Source: Bacteroidota bacterium
GTDB lineage: Bacteria > Bacteroidota > Rhodothermia > Rhodothermales > UBA10348
Reading direction: 5' to 3'
Length of the DNA: 64,000 nt
NCBI GenBank assembly: GCA_029262855.1
Contig: JAJCYP010000106.1
Location: forward strand, 1-64,000
Positions 34,184-43,429 of this stretch are shown one piece after another (within the stretch, counting starts at the first letter, position 1; every line of letters starts with the position of its first letter). The position numbers and the translations under genes are program-made. The notes under the pieces are model-generated. The model ran no database searches and was not told the DNA's origin. It was given only the letters and a program-made list of their open reading frames with translations.

Positions 34184-35229
34184 TCGAGTTCGTGACACTC
34201 GCGCACGGTTCGGCAGCCGCTGAGCGCCATCGCCCGAAGGAGTTCGTCCTGGAAGTCCTGGAGGATGGCCGTGACGCCTGCCTCGCCGTTTGAGGCCAAC
34301 CCCCACAAGAACGGCCGACCGATCAGGACTCCGTCAGCGCCCATCGCGAGTGCCTTGAGGACATGGCTTCCGCGACGAATACCGCCATCCACCAGCACGG
34401 CCAGCTGTCCCCCGGCCGCCTCTGCGGCAGCGGGGAGCGCGCGACAGGTCGAGATGGATCCGTCCAATTGCCGGCCTCCATGGTTCGAAACCACGATGCC
34501 CTCTATGCCATGCTCCACGGCCTCGCGGACATCGGCGGCGGCCATCACACCCTTCAGTACGACGGGAAGCGAAGTCTTGGCCTGCAGCCAGCCAATGGTA
34601 GACCATGACAAGTCACGTTCCCACCTCTCCTCGATGTAGGCGGTCAGCGCGGAGCCGCGGGTCTCGGGCCCCATGACGTGGTCCAGATTCGCCCATCGGA
34701 TACCGTCAGGGAGGTGGAAGCCGTTGTGGATGTCACGCTCCCGATTACCCGAAACCGGCACACTGATGGTCAGGCACAGTGCCTGGTAACCGGCTGCCTC
34801 GGCCCTGCGGACCAGGGACAGCGTGAGCTCGCGGTCCTTGTAGCAATAGAGCTGGAACCACCGGGGGCCTTCGGGCACGGTCTCGGCCACCTCTTCGAGC
34901 GAGGTGGATGCTGCGGTGCTCAGAATCTGGATCGTGTTTGCCGCCGCGGCGGCGCGCGCGACCCCGAGTTCGCCGTCCGGATGAGCCAAAAGATTGAACG
35001 AGCAGGGAGCGGTCAAAATGGGCATCGAGACGCGCTGACCCAGTAGGCGGGCCGATGTGTCGATAGTAGTGACGTCGCGGAGGGCGCGGGGCACCAGCCC
35101 GACTCTGGACCAATCGGACTCATTGGCGCGGAGCGTCTCCTCATCTTCGGATCCGCCCGCATAGTAGTCGGCCACCATGGGGTCCAGATTCTGCTTCGCT
35201 TTGTCCCGGTAGTACTTCGTGCTGGGCAT
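34165..35229 (-). CDS. FMN-dependent alpha-hydroxy-acid oxidase/dehydrogenase
   Basis: TIM-barrel flavoenzyme of 354 residues that oxidises L-2-hydroxy acids (lactate, glycolate or similar). Flavin and active-site residues: Lys226 (PVVLKGVMAA), the catalytic base His250 and Arg253 (GIVVSNHGGRQLDGS), N-terminal YYAGGSEDEETLRAN, and APCSFNLLAHPDGELGVARAAAA. FAGSVL-like quinone or oxygen acceptor use cannot be decided. It is the first gene of a two-gene unit with the FAD amine oxidase, suggesting joint catabolism of hydroxy or amino acids. The promoter should lie in the 187-base gap shared with the DUF1761 gene. Confidence 0.9.
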   Translation of the reverse strand: MPSTKYYRDKAKQNLDPMVADYYAGGSEDEETLRANESDWSRVGLVPRALRDVTTIDTSARLLGQRVSMPILTAPCSFNLLAHPDGELGVARAAAAANTIQILSTAASTSLEEVAETVPEGPRWFQLYCYKDRELTLSLVRRAEAAGYQALCLTISVPVSGNRERDIHNGFHLPDGIRWANLDHVMGPETRGSALTAYIEERWERDLSWSTIGWLQAKTSLPVVLKGVMAAADVREAVEHGIEGIVVSNHGGRQLDGSISTCRALPAAAEAAGGQLAVLVDGGIRRGSHVLKALAMGADGVLIGRPFLWGLASNGEAGVTAILQDFQDELLRAMALSGCRTVRECHELEWHWVS

Positions 35230-35416
35230 GGGCGCTGGGGTCGTGCGCTGTTGTTATGCATTGGGGTCGCGCCGGCGCGTGCAGACACCGCCAGCGGGGA
35301 ACGCCAAGGTATGATGTCGCAGGAAGAAACCCCTGTTTCACAACCGGATGTTGCGCGCTTCGGTCTGCAATGGGTAATGTTGGCGAAACCGTTTCCCCCT
35401 CAAACACACCGCAATA

Positions 35417-35833
35417 ATGATGGAACCCAACCTTTTGGCCGTCCTCGTCGCCGGTCTCGTACCCATGGCCGTCGGCTTCCTCTGGTACGGACCAATCTTC
35501 GGCAAGAAATGGATGGCCTACGTCGGCAAGACCGAGGAAGAGCTGCAGGCTGAGATGAATCCGATGAAGACCTACGGCGTGACCGTCGTCATGTCGATCC
35601 TGACCGCCTACGTCTTTTCACACGTGCTTATCGCCTTCGCCTCGGCCACCGGCGAGACCGGCCTCATGGCCGGCCTGCAAGGTGGCTTCTGGATGTGGCT
35701 CGGATTCGTCTTCACCACCCAGTGGAACAACGTCGGATTCGAGGGAAAGGAAGTTGGCCACTGGCTGCTGGACACGGGCGCGAGCCTGGTGAACCTGCTC
35801 ATCATGGGCGTGATTCTGTCTCTTTGGGTCTGA
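35417..35833 (+). CDS. DUF1761 membrane protein
   Basis: A 138-residue protein with four hydrophobic helices matching DUF1761: N-terminal VLVAGLVPMAVGFLWYGPIFGKKWM, a short cytoplasmic KTEEELQAEMNPMKTYG, then MSILTAYVFSHVLIAFA and GGFWMWLGFVFTTQWNNVGFEGK. Common in Bacteroidota, function unknown. It stands alone between the oxidase pair (divergent) and the histidine kinase (convergent, 22-base gap). Confidence 0.87.
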   Translation: MMEPNLLAVLVAGLVPMAVGFLWYGPIFGKKWMAYVGKTEEELQAEMNPMKTYGVTVVMSILTAYVFSHVLIAFASATGETGLMAGLQGGFWMWLGFVFTTQWNNVGFEGKEVGHWLLDTGASLVNLLIMGVILSLWV

Positions 35834-35855
35834 GCGCTCTCTTCCACTGTCGAGC

Positions 35856-37187
35856 CTAAAACCGTAACCTGAAGACCGTCCGCTCGCCCGGCCGGGAGGT
35901 GGCGCTGATGGACCCGCCGTGGACCCGCATGATCTCCCGGGAAAGACTCAGGCCGATCCCGGACCCGTCCTTTTTTGTCGTAAAGAAGGGGACGAAAATC
36001 TTGTCGATGGCCTCCTCGACGATTCCGTGGCCGTTGTCCACGACGCGAATCACGGCGTGTGAACGGGGATCGATGAAGGCCTCCAGTCGAATCTCCGGAT
36101 CTTCGACGCCCGTGAAAGCCTGAGCGGCATTCTTGAGCAGATTGATCAGGACCTGCTCCACCAATTGCCGGTCGGCGGTGAGCTGGAGGCTCTTGGGTTC
36201 GATGGACTGGACCAGATGGATGCCGCCCGCATCGAGGTCCGGCTCGACCAGCCTTGCCATGTCGGCGAACAGGGCCTCGACAGGAAAAATTTCGAAGTCG
36301 GGAGGCGGGACGCGGGCGAGCCGGCGGTAGTCGTCCACAAACGTCAGCAGCGACTTACTCCGTCGTGCGATGGTCTGGACGGCCCCGTGGACATCCTCCC
36401 GGTTTTCCTCCGAACCTCCCGGCTCGTCAAGCAGGGAGGACACGGTGGACGCCAGGGACGATATCGGCGCTACCGAGTTCATGATCTCGTGCGTCAGCAC
36501 ACGGGTCAGTTTCCTCCAGGCCTCGACCTCCATTTCGTCAAGTTCACCCTGGATATCCTGGAGCGACACCAATTTGAAGAGCACGTCGCGCACCTTGAAG
36601 CCGGTAGCATGCACGGAAAGCTGCAGGATGTCGTCTCCGTCGATCACCTTGACCAAGGCCTTCTCGCCGTACTTCAGGTCGACCAGTGCCTTGACGAGAT
36701 CAGGACTCAGGTCGGCCAGGTCATTGACGTTCTTGAGCAGCGGCCTACGGAGCAGGCGCTTGGCCGAGGTGTTGATCAGGTCTACCGATCCGTCCTCGCG
36801 AAACGAGAGAAGGCCGATGCCAACGTGCTGCATGACGGTCTCCAGGTAACGGTAGCCCTCTTCCTTCTCCGCCCGCGCCGTTCGGAAGTCCTCCATGACG
36901 GCCCGGAAAGCGCCGCCAAGATCCCGAAACGCCCCGCCGCGACTGAGGGCGCCGAAGCTTTGGGTGAAGTCCGAGTAGCGAATCGACATGAGCAGCCTAG
37001 CCAGGTCCCGAGCCGTCGCCTCCATGTAGCGAACGATCGCGACCCCCTGGTAGAGCGCGAACAACCCGATCACAAACGCCCCGGCCCACGACCCAGGACC
37101 GAGCAGGAGGTACACGAACCCCGCGAGAGTCAGCCCGAGGGCGCTCACGCGAATGACAACCTGAACCCTGAATCGGCGAAAAATCAC
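35856..37187 (-). CDS. Sensor histidine kinase (NtrB/NtrY-like)
   Basis: Membrane sensor kinase of 443 residues that should phosphorylate the sigma-54 activator encoded upstream. Two N-terminal membrane helices (about residues 10-50) with almost no periplasmic loop point to sensing in or at the membrane. A linker and a PAS-like domain (YLETVMQHVGIGLLSFREDGSVDLIN) follow, then HisKA with the phospho-acceptor His233 (RVLTHEIMNSVAP). The HATPase has N-box NLLKNAAQAF, G1 VVDNGHGI and G2 KKDGSGIGLSLSREIM. Its start overlaps the activator stop by four bases, so the pair is co-translated. The missing periplasmic domain suggests a signal such as membrane perturbation. Confidence 0.93.
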   Translation of the reverse strand: MIFRRFRVQVVIRVSALGLTLAGFVYLLLGPGSWAGAFVIGLFALYQGVAIVRYMEATARDLARLLMSIRYSDFTQSFGALSRGGAFRDLGGAFRAVMEDFRTARAEKEEGYRYLETVMQHVGIGLLSFREDGSVDLINTSAKRLLRRPLLKNVNDLADLSPDLVKALVDLKYGEKALVKVIDGDDILQLSVHATGFKVRDVLFKLVSLQDIQGELDEMEVEAWRKLTRVLTHEIMNSVAPISSLASTVSSLLDEPGGSEENREDVHGAVQTIARRSKSLLTFVDDYRRLARVPPPDFEIFPVEALFADMARLVEPDLDAGGIHLVQSIEPKSLQLTADRQLVEQVLINLLKNAAQAFTGVEDPEIRLEAFIDPRSHAVIRVVDNGHGIVEEAIDKIFVPFFTTKKDGSGIGLSLSREIMRVHGGSISATSRPGERTVFRLRF

Positions 37188-38575
37188 AGGCCGTACTTGT
37201 CCAGGCGCCGGTAGAGCGAGGCGCGTGTGAGTCCCAGTTCCTCCGCCGCCTGGCTGATGTTGCCTCCCTGCTTCTCGAGGGCGCGACGGATCACCGTCTT
37301 TTCTACCGCCGCCAGGTCGTAGGTGTCGAACACAAAGCCGTCATAGGACTCGTCGATCTCATGCTCGCCGGTAAAGAAGAAGTCCTCGGGCTGGAGCACT
37401 GCCGACTCGGTCATGATCATGGCGCGCTCTATCATGTGCTGAAGTTCGCGGACGTTTCCAGGCCAGCGGTATTTCTCGAGTTTTGCCAGGGCCCCCGAAC
37501 TGCAACCCCGGATGTTCTTCTGATATTTCTGGCGGTACTGGTCCAGGAAGAAGTCCACCAGGAGCGGAATGTCCGCAACGCGCTCGCGCAGCGGAGGCAA
37601 CCGGATTTCGATGGTGTTGATGCGGTACAGGAGATCCTGGCGAAATGTCTTTCCACGCACCATCTCATAAATGGGCATGTTGGTGGCGCAGATCAGGCGA
37701 ACGTCGAACGGAATCGCCTTGTTTGAGCCGACGCGAATGATCTCGCGGCGTTGCAAGGCGGTAAGCAGCTTGGCCTGAAGGGGGGCCGAGAGGTTGCCGA
37801 TTTCGTCCAGAAACAGCGAGCCACCAGAGGCCACTTCGAACCGGCCCGCCCTGTGCTCGCGGGCATCGGTGAAGGCGCCCTTGGTGTGGCCGAACAGTTC
37901 GCTCTCGAACAGAGATTCTGCGATGGCCGCCATGTCGACGGTGACAAAAACCTCGTCCTTTCGCAGTGAAGCCCGGTGCAGCGCGCGCGCTACCAGTTCC
38001 TTTCCGGTCCCGTTCTCACCCAGAATGAGGACGTTCGCATCGGTCTCTGCCACCTTGTCGATGGTCTCGAAGACCCGCTGCATGGTGGGGGCGGCGCCGC
38101 CGATGAACTCCTGGTAGGGATGGTCGAGGTCCCTGGCCAGTTGGCGTCCACGGTTCCTCAGCAGTCCGATCTCCCGGCGTGATTCGCGCAGTCGACTGGC
38201 CGATGACAGGGTTCCCAACAGGCGCTCGTTCTGCCAGGGTTTGACCACGAAATCCGTCGCGCCTTCCTTGATGGCGCGGACGGCCGTGGCGACGTCTCCA
38301 TACGCCGTGATCATCACCACCACGGCCGACGGATCATACTCCAGGATTTGGCCGAGCCAGTGAATGCCCTCGCGGCCGCTGGTGACGTCCTGCTTGAAGT
38401 TCATGTCCAGGAGGATCAGGTCGTAGTCCTCATTCCGGACGAGGGACGGGATGCGCTCCGGATTCTTCTCGGTGTGTATACGGGCGGCGTGCTTCTTCAG
38501 CAGGAGCTGGAGTGCGTGCAGGACGTCCGCATCGTCGTCTACGATCAACAGGCTGCCGAGGGTGGTGCTCATCAC
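37184..38575 (-). CDS. NtrC-family sigma-54-dependent response regulator
   Basis: Two-component transcription activator of 463 residues. The receiver has acidic DDD at 13-15, phospho-acceptor D57 (LILLDMNF) and Lys112 (VVKPW). The AAA+ domain has Walker A GENGTGKE (186-193), the sigma-54 contact loop GAFTDA (233-238, normally GAFTGA), Walker B GGSLFLDEIG and an arginine-finger region. The C-terminal Fis-type helix-turn-helix is NISQAAEELGLTRASLYRRL. It is divergent from the exporter operon, whose leader carries a -24/-12 promoter and two palindromes, its likely targets. The kinase follows with ATGA overlap. The G-to-D change in the loop is unusual but occurs in some functional activators. Confidence 0.95.
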   Translation of the reverse strand: MMSTTLGSLLIVDDDADVLHALQLLLKKHAARIHTEKNPERIPSLVRNEDYDLILLDMNFKQDVTSGREGIHWLGQILEYDPSAVVVMITAYGDVATAVRAIKEGATDFVVKPWQNERLLGTLSSASRLRESRREIGLLRNRGRQLARDLDHPYQEFIGGAAPTMQRVFETIDKVAETDANVLILGENGTGKELVARALHRASLRKDEVFVTVDMAAIAESLFESELFGHTKGAFTDAREHRAGRFEVASGGSLFLDEIGNLSAPLQAKLLTALQRREIIRVGSNKAIPFDVRLICATNMPIYEMVRGKTFRQDLLYRINTIEIRLPPLRERVADIPLLVDFFLDQYRQKYQKNIRGCSSGALAKLEKYRWPGNVRELQHMIERAMIMTESAVLQPEDFFFTGEHEIDESYDGFVFDTYDLAAVEKTVIRRALEKQGGNISQAAEELGLTRASLYRRLDKYGL

Positions 38576-38671
38576 TTCATGCTTGGTTCGTCAGGCCTGA
38601 CCCAAAATCCGTACCGCCGGGATGGGAGGCGCTCTGGACGCGAGGGCCGCGACCGCCAATGTCGGGCTTGG

Positions 38672-38687
38672 TGTACGAAATCGTACA
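38672..38687. promoter_or_regulatory. Distal enhancer palindrome for the NtrC-type activator
   Basis: The 16-bp sequence TGTACGAAATCGTACA is an inverted repeat of TGTACGA and TCGTACA with an AA centre. Its centre lies about 167 bases upstream of the predicted sigma-54 start site and 69 bases from the second palindrome, typical enhancer geometry. Binding by the adjacent regulator is inferred. Confidence 0.72.
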
Positions 38688-38740
38688 GTTTTCGGGCGAA
38701 AAAGGAACGGGCCCGAACCTCGTCGGCCAGGCCCAGCCAC

Positions 38741-38756
38741 TGTCCGATATCGGACA
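38741..38756. promoter_or_regulatory. Proximal enhancer palindrome for the NtrC-type activator
   Basis: TGTCCGATATCGGACA is a perfect 16-bp palindrome. With the distal site it gives the consensus TGTnCGAwATCGnACA. Its centre is about 98 bases before the predicted start site. Confidence 0.78.
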
Positions 38757-38819
38757 CCCGATGTACACGGACGCGCACTCCGCGATTCAAAATCACCCTT
38801 TTTGGCGGCCTTCGCGAAC

Positions 38820-38835
38820 TGGCATATGCCTTGCA
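38820..38835 (+). promoter_or_regulatory. Sigma-54 promoter of the exporter operon
   Basis: TGGCATATGCCTTGCA matches the -24/-12 consensus TGGCACn5TTGCw with one mismatch and exact spacing. The predicted start is near 38846, 39 bases before the adaptor ATG. No other gene-like content occurs in 38576-38884. Confidence 0.85.
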
Positions 38836-38884
38836 AAGGGGCGGGCGGCTCATAGCCCTTTACTTCCAAACCCGCACCCGCCGC

Positions 38885-40246
38885 ATGTCCGAAGACCTTC
38901 CAGCCAGCTCCGCCTCGATCCTGACGCGGAAGATCGGAGACGGTCCGTCCGGAGGAGGCGCGCCTCGGCGCGGAGGCGGCTCAACAGGCGAGGGCGCGGA
39001 TCGCCGAGTCAAGAAACCCGTGTTCACGCCCGGGCGCATTGGCGCTGTGGTGGTCGGCGTGATCATCGTACTCCTGTTGGGCTATGCCTTCCGCTCTTCT
39101 GTCGGCGGGCAGCGTCTGCGCGTTCAGGCTGAGCGCCTCACGGTTTCGACCGTGGCAATTGGGCCGTTTCAGGAATACGCTCAGGTCACGGGAAACGTCA
39201 TGCCTCGCCGCACGGTGTACCTGGATGCGGTCGAGGGGGGGCGGGTCGAAGAGATCTTCGTGCTCGAGGGCACGCAGGTCGAGGCCGGTGATCCACTGCT
39301 TCGCCTCTCGAACAATGACCTGCAGCTTCGCCTGATCAACGCCGATGCGCAGCGGATGGAGCAGATCAATCGCGTCCAGGACACGCAATTCCGGATGGAG
39401 CAGAACGCGCTCAATCTCAGGCAGCAGATCGCCCAGATGGATTTCAACATCCAGCGATTCGGGAAGCTGCATCGTCGAAACGTCGAGATGTTCGAGCAGA
39501 AACTGATTTCCCAACAGGAGTACGACACCACCAAGGACGAGTATGACTACTGGCTGGCGACGAAGAGACTGACTCTGGAAGGGTACAGAGCGGACTCCGT
39601 GAGGACCGCCAGTCAGCTCGGCCAGATGCAGGCCTCGGTAAACCGGATGAGCGCCAACTTCAATGTCATCCAGCGCATCCTCGACAACCTGATCGTCCGA
39701 GCGCCAATCGCCGGACAACTAACCGCGCTGAATGTGGAGTTCGGAGAGCTCCACAGCTCTGGCTCCCGCCTCGGCCAGATCGACGAAATCAGTGGATTTC
39801 GCATCCGGGCCGGCGTGGACGAATTCTACATCGCCCGTGTCGCAGCCGGACAGTCTGCAACCACTTTGCCGGTGGCCGGTGTCGAATACCCCATGACAGT
39901 CACGCGTGTATACCCTGAGGTTCTGGATGGACGGTTCGAGGTGGATCTTGAGTTTGTGGGTTCTACACCCCCAGACATCCGCCGAGGGCAGACTATACGA
40001 TTCAGGCTGGAGATGAGCGATTCGGCTGATGCCCTGTTGCTGCCGCGAGGTGGTTTCTTCGAGACCACCGGTGGCAGTTGGGTCTTCGTTTTGACCGACG
40101 ATGGAGAGGCCGTCCGCCGGGATATCCGCGTGGGACGGCAGAACCCCCAATACCTGGAGGTGATGGAAGGACTACAGGCCGGCGAGCGCGTGATCACCTC
40201 GAGCTACAATTCTTTCGGAGACGCAGACCGATTGATCCTGGAATAA
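38885..40246 (+). CDS. HlyD-type periplasmic adaptor of an ABC exporter
   Basis: Membrane-fusion protein linking the inner-membrane ABC transporter to an outer-membrane channel. It has 453 residues: a cytoplasmic Gly/Arg-rich tail (1-48), one membrane helix (IGAVVVGVIIVLLLGYAF), a split lipoyl/barrel-sandwich domain (GNVMPRRTVYLDAVEGGRVEEIFVLEGTQVEAGDPLLRL and DNLIVRAPIAGQLTALNVE), a long alpha-hairpin between them, and a beta-barrel plus membrane-proximal domain with LLLPRGGFFETTGGSWVFVL. The ATG at 38885 lies 39 bases after the predicted sigma-54 start site. First gene of the exporter operon. No TolC-like gene lies in the window, so the outer-membrane partner must be elsewhere. Confidence 0.9.
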   Translation: MSEDLPASSASILTRKIGDGPSGGGAPRRGGGSTGEGADRRVKKPVFTPGRIGAVVVGVIIVLLLGYAFRSSVGGQRLRVQAERLTVSTVAIGPFQEYAQVTGNVMPRRTVYLDAVEGGRVEEIFVLEGTQVEAGDPLLRLSNNDLQLRLINADAQRMEQINRVQDTQFRMEQNALNLRQQIAQMDFNIQRFGKLHRRNVEMFEQKLISQQEYDTTKDEYDYWLATKRLTLEGYRADSVRTASQLGQMQASVNRMSANFNVIQRILDNLIVRAPIAGQLTALNVEFGELHSSGSRLGQIDEISGFRIRAGVDEFYIARVAAGQSATTLPVAGVEYPMTVTRVYPEVLDGRFEVDLEFVGSTPPDIRRGQTIRFRLEMSDSADALLLPRGGFFETTGGSWVFVLTDDGEAVRRDIRVGRQNPQYLEVMEGLQAGERVITSSYNSFGDADRLILE

Positions 40247-40276
40247 TCCGGCCACGAGCCGACAACCTGAAGCAAC

Positions 40277-40969
40277 ATGATCAAGACAGAGTCCCTGTCA
40301 AAGGCTTACCGGACCGATGAGGTCGAGACCACCGCGTTAAACGGGGTGTCGATTCACATCACCCCCGGCGAGTTCGTCTCCGTGATGGGTCCATCGGGCT
40401 GCGGAAAGTCCACCATGCTGAACATCCTGGGTTTGCTCGACAGTCCGTCTGACGGCAGTTACGTGTTCAACGGAACCGAGGTCGCGACACTCTCCGAGAG
40501 GCAGCGGGCGCAGTTGCGAAAGGGCAACATTGGATTCGTTTTCCAGTCGTTCAATCTAATCGACGAGCTGACTGTGTACGAGAATGTGGAATTGCCCCTG
40601 CTCTACCTGGGCGTTTCGGCCACGGAGCGTAAGGAGCGTGTCGGTGCGGCCCTCGAGCGCACCCAGATCATGCACCGGAAGGACCACTTCCCGCAGCAGT
40701 TGTCGGGTGGTCAGCAGCAGCGCGTAGCTGTCGCTCGGGCCGTGGTCGCCAATCCGGCGCTGATCCTCGCCGATGAGCCCACCGGAAATCTGGACTCCAC
40801 CAACGGGGAGCAGGTGATGAAGCTGTTGACCGAGCTGAACGAGGCCGGTACCACCATCGTGATGGTCACGCACTCGCCGGCGGATGCCGAATACAGCCAC
40901 CGAACCATCCATCTGTTCGACGGCCATGTGGTGACGGAGAACTTCATGTCCAAGACCTACGCCGTCTAG
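40277..40969 (+). CDS. MacB/LolD-type ABC transporter ATPase (first)
   Basis: ATP-binding subunit of 230 residues for the adjacent FtsX-type permease. All motifs are canonical: Walker A GPSGCGKST, Q-loop FVFQSFNLIDELTVYENVELPLLY, signature LSGGQQQRVAVARA, Walker [15 protein letters not shown] and H-loop VTHSP. The MacB/LolD subgroup drives periplasmic conformational change rather than transmembrane import. It lies 30 bases after the adaptor and 45 before the permease, in one operon. Confidence 0.95.
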   Translation: MIKTESLSKAYRTDEVETTALNGVSIHITPGEFVSVMGPSGCGKSTMLNILGLLDSPSDGSYVFNGTEVATLSERQRAQLRKGNIGFVFQSFNLIDELTVYENVELPLLYLGVSATERKERVGAALERTQIMHRKDHFPQQLSGGQQQRVAVARAVVANPALILADEPTGNLDSTNGEQVMKLLTELNEAGTTIVMVTHSPADAEYSHRTIHLFDGHVVTENFMSKTYAV

Positions 40970-41014
40970 GGTATCGAACCGAGGCTCCGGCTGGGGCCCT
41001 GCACAGGAGGAGTC

Positions 41015-43426
41015 ATGTTTTCCCATTACCTGAGGCACGCGGCCAGGCTGCTGGCCAAGCAGCGCCTGCATACGGGCATCAATGTCCTTGGCCTGGCGAC
41101 AGCGCTTGGCCTCTGTGCCATCATCGCGGTGTTCATCAAGTATGAGCACAGCTACGATGCATGGCACGAAAACCTGGACCGCATCTACCGGGTGGATCGG
41201 GTTGATCTCAATCCAGACGGAAGCGTGGATGGCCACAGTCCAGCACATCCGTTCCAATTGGCGGGAGCCCTGGAGCGGGATCATCCGGATATCCAGGAGA
41301 CGGTTCGTTTCAACGACACCGATGTCGTGTTTCGCATTGATGGCGCACTCCACCAGGAGGATGTCCTGTTTGCCGATGCGTCCTTCTTCGATGTGTTCAC
41401 CTATCAATCGGTCTACGGCGATCTACGGACGTCACTCCAGGACCCGGCCTCCGTCGTCCTCACCGAGTCCGCGGCCGATCGCCTCCTCGGTCCCGGGAAT
41501 CCAATCGGTCGCAGCCTCCAGGTCAGGTACACCGACAGCTTTCACGAAGTCGTGGTGACAGCCGTGATCGCCGATCCCCTCCCGAATACGAACATCCCGT
41601 TCGAGGTGATGATGTCCTTCGAGCGCCTGCCGCTGGTGTACGAATGGGTTGCAGAGCGGGTGGACAGTTGGCGGCATTCGTCTTTTCCGGTCTATGTGCT
41701 CCTTCGTGAGGGGGCCAACCTGGCATCCGCGACGGAGACCATCGAATCGCTGCGGGTTCAGTACTATCCCGACATGGCGTCCCGTGGGCGGGAGCAGGGA
41801 TGGTGGACCGGGGAGGGAGAGCCGGCGACCTACGCACTCATCCCGCTGAGCGACCTCCATCTGAGAAGCGATGTGCCGGGCGGGTTCGTTGCGACGAGCG
41901 ATCCATCCTACTCCTGGATTCTCTTTGGCATCGGCCTCCTGATCCTCGTACTCGCGTGCATCAACTTCACGCTGCTGACGATGGGGAAGAGCGCCGTGCG
42001 GGCCGAAGAGATCGGAGTCCGAAAGGCCCTCGGCGCCGGCCGGTGGGAGATCATGACCCAGTTCGGCGGTGAGTCCTTGCTCATGGCGCTGCTGGGACTC
42101 GCCGGAGGGCTCCTTTTGGCCGGTCTGCTCCTGCCCGTGGCCAATTCCATTACGGGTAGCGAGCTCGACCTGCTGGGCGAACCTGGAGTCTTGGTTGTGA
42201 TTGCGGCCGTCGCCCTGCTCAGTGGCCTGGCCGCCGGGAGCTATCCCGCGCTGATGATCTCTCGCCACAGGCCCACCGAGGCCTTGTCGGGCCGATTCAG
42301 CATGGGGTCGTCCAGTGCGATCACCCGCGGCCTCCTGATCACGCAGTTCGCCGCCTCGGTGGCCCTGATCGCTGGAGCCCTGGTCATGCAGGCACAGATT
42401 CGGTTCCTTCAGGAGCAGGACAAAGGGTATGACCCCTCCAACATCATCGTGGTCTCAACCAATGGGACCGATGAGTTCCGGCTGATCCGGCACCTTCGCG
42501 ATCGACTGGGTCCCCAACCCGGGGTTCTCGGCGTTTCCGGGATGTCGCTCTCGCTCAATCGGGGCTATTCGTCTTCCGTGTGGATGGCCGGCGATGTTGA
42601 GCGGCGTGCCTTCGTCTACAACGTGGCCCCGGACCTGCCGGAATTTCTTGGAATGGACATGCTGTCCGGCCGGGGTTTCGACTCGGCCCGGGCCACAGAC
42701 TCGACGAACGCCGTGATCGTCAACGAGGCCTTTGCCCGTGACTGGGGCTGGACACCCGAGGAAGCAGTGGGCCAGCTCGTAGCCGAATACGGAGACGAAC
42801 CCGAGATCATCGGCGTAGTCCGCGACATGAACTTTCGGTCGCTGCACGAGGAGGTGGAGCCCATGATGCTGACCCAGAGCGAGGGTTGGCTGAGCCATGC
42901 GCTCGTCCGTGCCTCATCGGCGGGGACGCCGCAGGTCCTCGCCTCGCTGCAGGAGGCCTGGGGCGAGTTCACGGCCGACGCACCGCTGCAATACACGTTT
43001 CTGGATGACGATGTCGCACTCGCCTACGAGGAGGATCGACGCTGGGCACGCATTATCGGCATCTCGGCGTCGCTGGCCATCTTGGTTGCCTGCATGGGGC
43101 TCTTCGGCCTTGCGGCGCTCACCGTGAGCAGGAGGACCAAAGAAATCGGGATCCGCAAGGTGCTCGGAGCGAGTGTGCAGAGTGTGATGCTGCTGGTGTC
43201 GCGCGAGTTCGCAATTCTGGTAGTTGTCGCCACCCTGATCGGGGCGCCCTTGGCCTATTTCGGCCTGGGGCGGTGGCTGGACGGTTTCGCTTTCAGGATG
43301 GACCTGGCGCCCTGGTGGTTCCTGGCTGCTGGCGCGCTGGTGTTGCTCGTGGCCATGACGACGGTCGCCTTTCATTCCGTCCGGGCCGCCATTTCCGATC
43401 CCGTCAAATCTCTTCGCTACGAGTAG
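41015..43426 (+). CDS. Large MacB/FtsX-type ABC permease (first)
   Basis: An 803-residue permease with a duplicated architecture. Membrane helix 1 (INVLGLATALGLCAIIAVF) and a MacB-type periplasmic core domain to ~290 come first. Three FtsX helices follow (ILFGIGLLILVLACINFTLL, LLMALLGLAGGLLLAGLLL, VIAAVALLSGLAAGSYPAL), then a second helix-plus-periplasmic unit and three more helices (SLAILVACMGLFGLAALTV onward). Conserved coupling motifs RAEEIGVRKALGA and RRTKEIGIRKVLGA bind the ATPase. A strong AGGAGG precedes the ATG. The C-terminus AISDPVKSLRYE is typical. Substrate unknown; lipopeptide, antibiotic or lipoprotein export is usual for MacB relatives. Confidence 0.93.
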   Translation: MFSHYLRHAARLLAKQRLHTGINVLGLATALGLCAIIAVFIKYEHSYDAWHENLDRIYRVDRVDLNPDGSVDGHSPAHPFQLAGALERDHPDIQETVRFNDTDVVFRIDGALHQEDVLFADASFFDVFTYQSVYGDLRTSLQDPASVVLTESAADRLLGPGNPIGRSLQVRYTDSFHEVVVTAVIADPLPNTNIPFEVMMSFERLPLVYEWVAERVDSWRHSSFPVYVLLREGANLASATETIESLRVQYYPDMASRGREQGWWTGEGEPATYALIPLSDLHLRSDVPGGFVATSDPSYSWILFGIGLLILVLACINFTLLTMGKSAVRAEEIGVRKALGAGRWEIMTQFGGESLLMALLGLAGGLLLAGLLLPVANSITGSELDLLGEPGVLVVIAAVALLSGLAAGSYPALMISRHRPTEALSGRFSMGSSSAITRGLLITQFAASVALIAGALVMQAQIRFLQEQDKGYDPSNIIVVSTNGTDEFRLIRHLRDRLGPQPGVLGVSGMSLSLNRGYSSSVWMAGDVERRAFVYNVAPDLPEFLGMDMLSGRGFDSARATDSTNAVIVNEAFARDWGWTPEEAVGQLVAEYGDEPEIIGVVRDMNFRSLHEEVEPMMLTQSEGWLSHALVRASSAGTPQVLASLQEAWGEFTADAPLQYTFLDDDVALAYEEDRRWARIIGISASLAILVACMGLFGLAALTVSRRTKEIGIRKVLGASVQSVMLLVSREFAILVVVATLIGAPLAYFGLGRWLDGFAFRMDLAPWWFLAAGALVLLVAMTTVAFHSVRAAISDPVKSLRYE

Positions 43427-43429
43427 TCC

